64,000 nucleotides of DNA from Paralichthys olivaceus (lineage: Eukaryota; Chordata; Actinopteri; Pleuronectiformes; Paralichthyidae), in contig NC_091111.1 of NCBI RefSeq assembly GCF_024713975.1, positions 13,455,001 through 13,519,000 of the forward strand. Reading direction: 5' to 3'. Within the stretch, counting starts at the first letter, position 1. Every line of letters starts with the position of its first letter. A program made the position numbers and the translations under genes. The notes beneath the pieces were generated by a model. The model was given only the letters and a program-made list of their open reading frames with translations. It searched no databases and was not told the origin of the DNA. This document shows positions 51,302-64,000 of this stretch, in pieces.

Positions 51302-53464
51302 ATGGCGTCAAAATCACACGTAGAGATCATCGGCTTGATTAAAGACAGCCACTTCCACGAAGCCAAAAGTATCGCCGAGGTTAAACTGTTTGATTTGTCC
51401 AGCTTCTCTCTGACCTGAAGTTTTTCACTTGACCACTAACAACAACTCTGTGTGCAACAGGGACTCCAGCAGAAGATTCCGGAAGCTTTTCTGCAGCCAA
51501 ACATTCAAGCTCTGTTTGAGTTAGACTGGGACACATACCTGTGCGAGAGGAAAAGGGTGAGTAACACGTGTGTGTTTTATTTGGTTATAGAGTTCTACTT
51601 TCAAATCATTCACTAAAGGTCCAGTGTGTAAGATTTCAGGTGACAGGGATCTATGGGCAGAGAATGAATATGAATGTATATAATATAAATTGTGCATATT
51701 GTGGTTTTCTTTACCCTGATCTCTTTATATTTAAATACTTTATATCTACATCAGGAGCAACAATTCAACAAAACTAATATTGTAGTGAGATTTAAATACT
51801 CAACACTATTAATAACAACAATTAAAAAAATTGTATTTCTATAGGCCTTTTTCACATTGGACTTTTCCATCAAAATTACAAACAGCAAAGGCCTTACTTT
51901 GTTGCATTCAGCCATTACTCAACACGAATTGACTTCATCTGGAATGAGTGAGGATATTACTGTTATAAACAATGTAGGTGACTGTGTGAACTGCAGCTCC
52001 TCGATGCTCGACTATAGATCTAAACCCACCCACGCAACAATATACTGGTATAGTGTGACGTCATGGTTATTCTGAAATGCTGATTCACAACACTCAGGAG
52101 CTGCGTGGTGAAGTGTGGCAGTACTCCAGCAGCCTGATGTGCTTCCTGAACGGCCGTCTCCTCGGTGATGAGAAGGATTTCGCTGGCTGGGCAAAGAACC
52201 ACTGGGATTTTACTGTCACTCGGCCACAGGCTTTCTATGAGGCTCTTGCTGAGGACTACTACACCAAACATCTCCAGAACAGTGGGGCAAGTGAACACCA
52301 CAGTCACATGAATAACACTGTATGTGGGTACATAATGGACATGTGGGGGTTGAATTGCTCCAGTCGATCATCGGTGACTGTCACAGGTAAAAAGAAATGT
52401 CGATGTGCTTTTGTTATAGCATCAGTTTGTCTTCATGGACATTGAGATAGCAGGAGAAGCAGCCGGGAGGTTGGTGTTTGAGGTGAGAAAACACACAAGT
52501 GCTGGATCCACATGTGTTTTAACATTGTTTACCACCAGTGTTACGTCACCTCTGTAACAGCCTTTATGTTTAGAAGTGACTGAGGTTCTCAAGACACATT
52601 GTCCTCCTCCTCCTCCTCCTCCTCCTCAGCTGTTCTCAGACATTTGTCCAAAGACTTCAAGAAACTTTGAGGAGCTGTGCACAGGGGAGAGGGGACGGTC
52701 ACAGAGCGGCTTCCCACTCTGCTACAAGGGCTCTCTGTTCCACCGGGTAGTGCCCAGCGGCTGGGTGCAAGGTGGAGGTATTGTACGGGTTTATAGTGTA
52801 ATACAAGCGCTGACCGACACTTGTCTATATTATAAAAGCATCTGAAATGATCAAACTACATCACTGAAGTGAGATTAAGCGTGTCAAGGCTATTTTGCAA
52901 TATCATCGTGCCACAAGACCACTGTGATACTGAAAAAAACAACTGTATCTTTCACTGTTGTAGATATTTCTCCAGAAAGGAAAGGCAATGGAGGTGAGTC
53001 AATCTATGGACCAACTTTCGAAGGTAAAAACGTTTTAACAATTTACAGCTACAGTATTTCCATGAGAACAAACTGTGCATGTGAGGATTTATGGATTTAA
53101 TTATAAGTTCACCTGCGGGTTTTCTCCTTTTAGATGAAAGTTTTGCTGTTTCTCACTCGAGGCGAGGCATGCTCGGGATGGCCAATAAGGGTCCCCACAG
53201 CAACGGATCCCAGTTTTACATCACGCTGCAGCCAACAACTTGGATGGACAGGACCTATGTCGCCTTTGGGTTTGTATGACACACATAGTTATTTGCCTAT
53301 TCTGTATAATCTTATCTTAAAATTCTACTTGATGTCATTGTTTTCATCCTAGACGAGCGGTGGAGGGTGTTGATGTCCTCAAGAGATTGGAGGAGGTCCA
53401 GACTTGCAATGAAAGACCTAAGTATGAATGTAAAGTTACAGATTGTGGAGTATTAAAACTCTAA
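51302..53464 (+). CDS. ppil6: Peptidylprolyl isomerase-like 6 (cyclophilin domain protein)
   Basis: Probable cyclophilin-fold protein of ciliated cells. Exons: 51302-51379, 51461-51556, 52098-52286, 52426-52482, 52630-52777, 52964-53023, 53134-53269, 53353-53464 (876 nt, 291 residues; human about 311). The N-terminal part (residues 1-121) is the family-specific region, with VWQYSSSLMCFLNGRLLGDE. The cyclophilin domain begins FVFMDIEIAGEAAGRLVFEL and has SLFHRVV (catalytic Arg), GWVQGG, ESIYGPTFEDESF, GMLGMANKGPHSNGSQFYIT and a Trp in TTWMDRTYVAFG, so the cyclosporin-pocket residues are largely kept. Exon 3 may instead end at 52319. Head-to-head with gen1; cd164 follows, as PPIL6 and CD164 are neighbours in human. 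Confidence 0.94.
51617..51775 (+). repeat. Dispersed fish repeat in ppil6 intron 2
   Basis: Begins AAAGGTCCAGTGTGTAAGAT and continues with ATCTATGGGCAGAGAATGAA, ATAATATAA and TTTATATCTACATCAGGAGC. These words, in this order, belong to a very abundant percomorph repeat. Non-coding. Confidence 0.75.
52602..52627 (+). repeat. ppil6: (TCC)n tract forming the ppil6 exon 5 polypyrimidine tract
   Basis: Eight TCC units followed directly by TCAG at 52626-52629 and exon 5. The microsatellite is itself the pyrimidine tract of the acceptor. Confidence 0.9.
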
Positions 53465-53490
53465 GAATGAAGTTGAAGTTGGAGCAGTAA

Positions 53491-53496
53491 AATAAA
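53491..53496 (+). terminator. ppil6: ppil6 poly(A) signal
   Basis: AATAAA 27 bp after the stop codon. A second AATAAA lies near 53634. Confidence 0.6.
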
Positions 53497-53639
53497 CCGT
53501 AAGATATATGTAATTAACACAAACAGAGTATTTTTGCTTTACTACAAAACCTTTTTATATAAGTGTAAATTGTCACTGTTTCTCATTTAGTAAGTTTTGT
53601 GTCCTTGTCTTCTAGCTTTCTTACGTGGTCCTAAATAAA

Positions 53640-54390
53640 TCTGCTGATGTGATAGACATTATTACACCTGTATAAAGTTGTATTTGCATTTTTAAAAGTT
53701 ACATTTAATAACATGAATTAAGATAAGGTTAGACATTTAGTTGACACTGCTGTCCCCTGCTGTTCATATTTAGTAAAAGCAAAAATTCTTCCATACAGAA
53801 AATAGATGATAATAATAAAAATAAAAATCTTACTTAACTTAATTAAATTAACTTCAATAACAATTAGCTGAAGACATGTTTAGGTTAAGGTGAGGGGTAA
53901 GATGTGAATTGTGGTTAGGTTAAGGTTATATACAGTAGGGATAAAGTTTTGGTTAGGCTGTACCCAACGAATGGAAGTCAATGCAAAGTCCTAATTCTCT
54001 TTTTTCCTTTCTTATTTATTTTTTTAAAATATCTTAAAATGTGTTCTCTTGTTTTAAATGTCATTTGAACGTGTTGCTATTTTCATCTGTATCACATGTA
54101 AAGGACTTTGAGCTGCTCTACAAATAAAGTTTATTTTTAATATCATATAATTTGGTTTATTTAATTGTGGTAGTTATGGTTTGAGTAAGAGACCGATGTG
54201 TGTCTCCACTGAGACATGAAGTTACAAGAATATTTGTCATTAGAATGAAGGTTAGAAATGAATTTCTCATGGTTGAAGCTGATAAGGTTGATGAACGGAA
54301 GTCAAAGCAAAGTCCTGATGAGGATGATTGTGCAGAATCAACCAACAAACATCCTCTTCTTTCATTCTTTCTTTTCTTTCGACGTGTTCG
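53640..54390. other. Intergenic region ppil6 / cd164
   Basis: AT-rich with several TTATTTATTTTT-like runs and no coding signal. A GC-richer stretch starting at about 54390 leads into the cd164 promoter. Confidence 0.5.
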
Positions 54391-54632
54391 TGGCCCACGT
54401 CCTCCCCACGTCCTCCTCCTCCTCCTCCCCTTGAGAAAGTGCCACATGACCTGTCAAGTAGGAAGTGGAGATCTCACCACCACCATCAACACATCCAGCA
54501 GCAGCAGCAGCAGCAGCGAGCGGACCCTGACGACGAGGCTGAAGCACCTCCACCTGTCCCCCGGTGTCGCTCTCGACGTTTCCCCACCCGGACACACACG
54601 TTTCCAGGCAGAGCAGCGATCTGTCCGCAGTC
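54390..54632 (+). promoter_or_regulatory. cd164: cd164 promoter / 5'UTR with triplet repeats
   Basis: GC-rich block before the cd164 start. A (TCC)n tract (about 54408-54430) and an (AGC)n run of about seven units (54496-54517) precede the ATG, the latter likely in the 5'UTR. Transcription start not determined. Confidence 0.45.
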
Positions 54633-61776
<7,144 letters not shown>

Positions 61777-62346
61777 AGCAGCATCTCGGTTGGTTCGGCA
61801 TCACTAGACCCGTCCCCGCCAACTCTAAACTCCTGGAGAAGACTCCCCACTCGGCACGCACTCATCACACACTCGAACTCAAATAGTGTTTTCAAGCTGG
61901 GATTTTTCACGTTTGTGCCACTTGTGATTTCGGCCTGCATTAGTGCTGCTGTAGTCGGTATAGAGGCACCCACGCATGCCTGTATGTATGATAAGTAACA
62001 ACGCACCAACTTGTACAGTATACAGATCCCTACTGATATGGTATTTAAGCCTCGAGCATATGGATTACATCATGTGTTCACTACTCCCACCTCCATCATG
62101 CTGTTAGTCATCCTGCGAAAGACCATTTTCCAGCGAACTGAGGCGGCTGGTGTTATTTACGGCCCCTCTCCTCACCACATGAGTCAAAGGGACCAGCAGT
62201 AGCTTTCAGTGATGCTTGGGAGGAGTAGCATTTACAGCATCTTCTCGATTCCTGATTTGGAAACACTGTTTGAGTTCACAGCTTTTCTTAAAATGTGACG
62301 ATGGTGATGATTCAGTATTGCTTTCACCCTGTTTAATCATGGGCAG

Positions 62347-62348
<2 letters not shown>

Positions 62349-62434
<86 letters not shown>

Positions 62435-62442
62435 CCCCCCCC
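62349..62442. repeat. (TC)n microsatellite followed by poly(C)
   Basis: About 42 uninterrupted TC units, then a C run of about 10, inside the cd164 3'UTR. Confidence 0.97.
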
Positions 62443-63014
62443 AATGCAGCTATATCCTGTATATGTGTTCATAAATTATGTAAAAGAGGTGGGGTTACTT
62501 GAAGAGGGAATACAAAGCAACACCCAATCATCAGGAACAACGGCGATCCCTCTAGTAAACAGTCTTATTTCCATGGACATCTCCCTTAGCATTTAGGAGT
62601 GCAGTGCGTTTTCTGCAGTTGAATTCCCAGTGGAAATCTCTGACCCAATAAGAGTTGTTAAAATGTCACTTACTGCCAATGGAGCGGCACAATGCAATAA
62701 ATTATGTATTGAGTTCATTCCCCAGCCATTGATCCCCCTTCTGATCTTTACTGGCATCAAACCTTACCCACGTGGAGCTGCCCCTTGCTTTCTGCGGAGT
62801 ACCCTGAAAAGGGTGAAAATGAACGATTGTAGAATATTTCAGAAGTGTTATTAATTGTTTAATATAGAGTGGAGGGGCTTGAAGAAAATGGCGTGCACCT
62901 TTCTTGATGTGGACAGTGATGAGCAGTGAAGTGCCTTTAATGTCCAGTTTGACGTAAATGGAGGACTCGTCTTCCTGGTCGAGGCCCCCGAGTGTTGTCA
63001 TGAGTTTGTTTGGG

Positions 63015-63058
63015 AAGGCTCTTCAGTCCGAAGTATCCCAGCTGGACTGAAGAGCCTT
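63015..63058 (+). other. cd164: Perfect 15-bp hairpin in cd164 3'UTR
   Basis: AAGGCTCTTCAGTCC (63015-63029) and GGACTGAAGAGCCTT (63044-63058) are exact reverse complements around a 14-nt loop. Two further G-U pairs could extend the base of the stem in RNA. Confidence 0.85.
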
Positions 63059-64000
63059 TTACTGTCGAAGTGTTAGGTAGTTGTCACTCGAGGGCCTCGA
63101 TCAGCCGAGATTGAAGATTTTCCCTATAAGTAGAAGACTCTGCTCAGTGCATGGTCTTCTTCTCACTGACTGTGACCTTGTTAAAGTAGATGATAATTAG
63201 ATTTAAAGGTACTCTCTGGTTCTTAGCTCCTAACGCTGCATCCAAACATCCTCCCATCTCACTGTTCATGCTCCAGGACTCAATGTAAATTGTGTTAAAT
63301 GTAAAAACAGGAGACGGTGAGGATATTTCAAGATGCTGTTAGGTGCTGTGAATCCTTGAGTGCACCTTTTTTTAAATGTACTGGGCTTAATTTAAAAACT
63401 TGAGTCGAGGTCAAAGTGTCGGACCGTGGTTCGGTCCAATGAGCGTTGCACCTCTTGATTCCTGACTTTGCCAGGCAAGTGAGAAGAATTCTGATGGAGT
63501 GCAAAATTGCAACAACTAAGCGGCCAGGCTCATGTCGACGTCGCTGATTAGCTAGTGTGATGTTTTTTTTCTTGTTGTCTCTCTTGTACATAGCTACATC
63601 CTGCTAATGTTTATTTCCTAGGTTTCACCGTAAGGAAAAGGCTACATGAAGGAGCATTGCTCGGAACAGTTTTGCTTGTAGAAGCTCGTCAAGAATATTT
63701 TTGTTTCATTATTGCATGCTGAATGCTTGGAGTTGTGATTTTATTCTCAAGGGGTTGGACACACTTTAAAAACCACTCTGATTATTTGTGATTTGCCCAT
63801 ATGCTAGTCGAAAGAATGCCTTGAAACAGTGTGCATTAAGCCAAAGTCCTCAGTTTTGGCATGGTGGAGTTTAAACATTGGACTGACAAGCTTTGTTTTG
63901 TAACGTTGTCTTTGGAAATGTTTTCCGTGGTTCAACCAAAATATAAAAAAAGAATCGGTTGCTTGTATAAATACTCTTCTTGAATATTCACTAGATAATG

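Larger units (their letters stand above)
61777..64000 (+). other. cd164: cd164 3'UTR (probably continues past the window)
   Basis: No coding signal after the cd164 stop. Mammalian CD164 has a 3'UTR of roughly 2 kb. No convincing AATAAA in the right place was found before the window end, so the transcript end is not fixed. The stretch includes a long TC microsatellite and a 15-bp hairpin. Confidence 0.55.

Noticed and set aside
62206-62596. Arg-Glu or Leu-Ser repeat frames
   Set aside because: Pure artefact of the TC microsatellite, which is open in all frames.

Overview
The window is vertebrate nuclear DNA, almost certainly from a percomorph-type teleost fish. Genes are split into many small exons with short GT-AG introns. 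The predicted proteins match known vertebrate families residue by residue, CpG-rich promoters carry the GCTAGC/GTTAGC words typical of fish, and several dispersed repeats common in fish genomes are present. There is no bacterial, phage or CRISPR content. I saw no wholly new biological system. The unusual material is in splice-site classes, low-complexity protein regions, promoter motifs and one protein gene I cannot name.

Layout. On the minus strand from 6.1 kb leftwards off the window edge is tmem181 (16 exons seen, last one cut). Upstream of it, also on the minus strand, is tulp4 (stop near 10.1 kb, start codon at 29.9 kb, 13 coding exons, 9 kb first coding intron, about 2.8 kb of probable 3'UTR, non-coding first exon near 31.7 kb). 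On the plus strand at 32.7-34.5 kb is mrps10, divergent from tulp4. At 37.7-39.5 kb on the minus strand is a 196-residue RG/RGG- and proline-rich protein that I do not recognise. At 42.7-43.2 kb (minus) is msgn1, a mesodermal bHLH factor, and at 44.8-50.9 kb (minus) is gen1, the Holliday-junction resolvase. Head-to-head with gen1, 433 bp apart, starts ppil6 (plus, 51.3-53.5 kb), followed by cd164 (plus, 54.6-61.8 kb) with its 3'UTR running to the window end.

The genes are not one pathway. They are vertebrate synteny blocks brought together: TULP4-TMEM181 (human 6q25), MRPS10 (6p21), GEN1-MSGN1 (2p24) and PPIL6-CD164 (6q21); these human locations are from memory. Coding exon chains were assembled by hand from splice consensus, reading phase and family similarity. 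All complete chains (tulp4, mrps10, the RG-rich gene, gen1, ppil6, cd164) sum to a multiple of three with no internal stop.

Most noteworthy: a 112-bp AT-AC (U12-type) intron in tmem181, a stop-free 90-bp GC-AG intron in gen1, a donor choice in ppil6 exon 3, a roughly 165-residue Gln/His-rich segment in tulp4 built partly from a 39-bp tandem repeat, X-box and CDE/CHR-like motifs in the shared gen1/ppil6 promoter, paired CACGTG boxes in two promoters, and a foldback MITE-like element.
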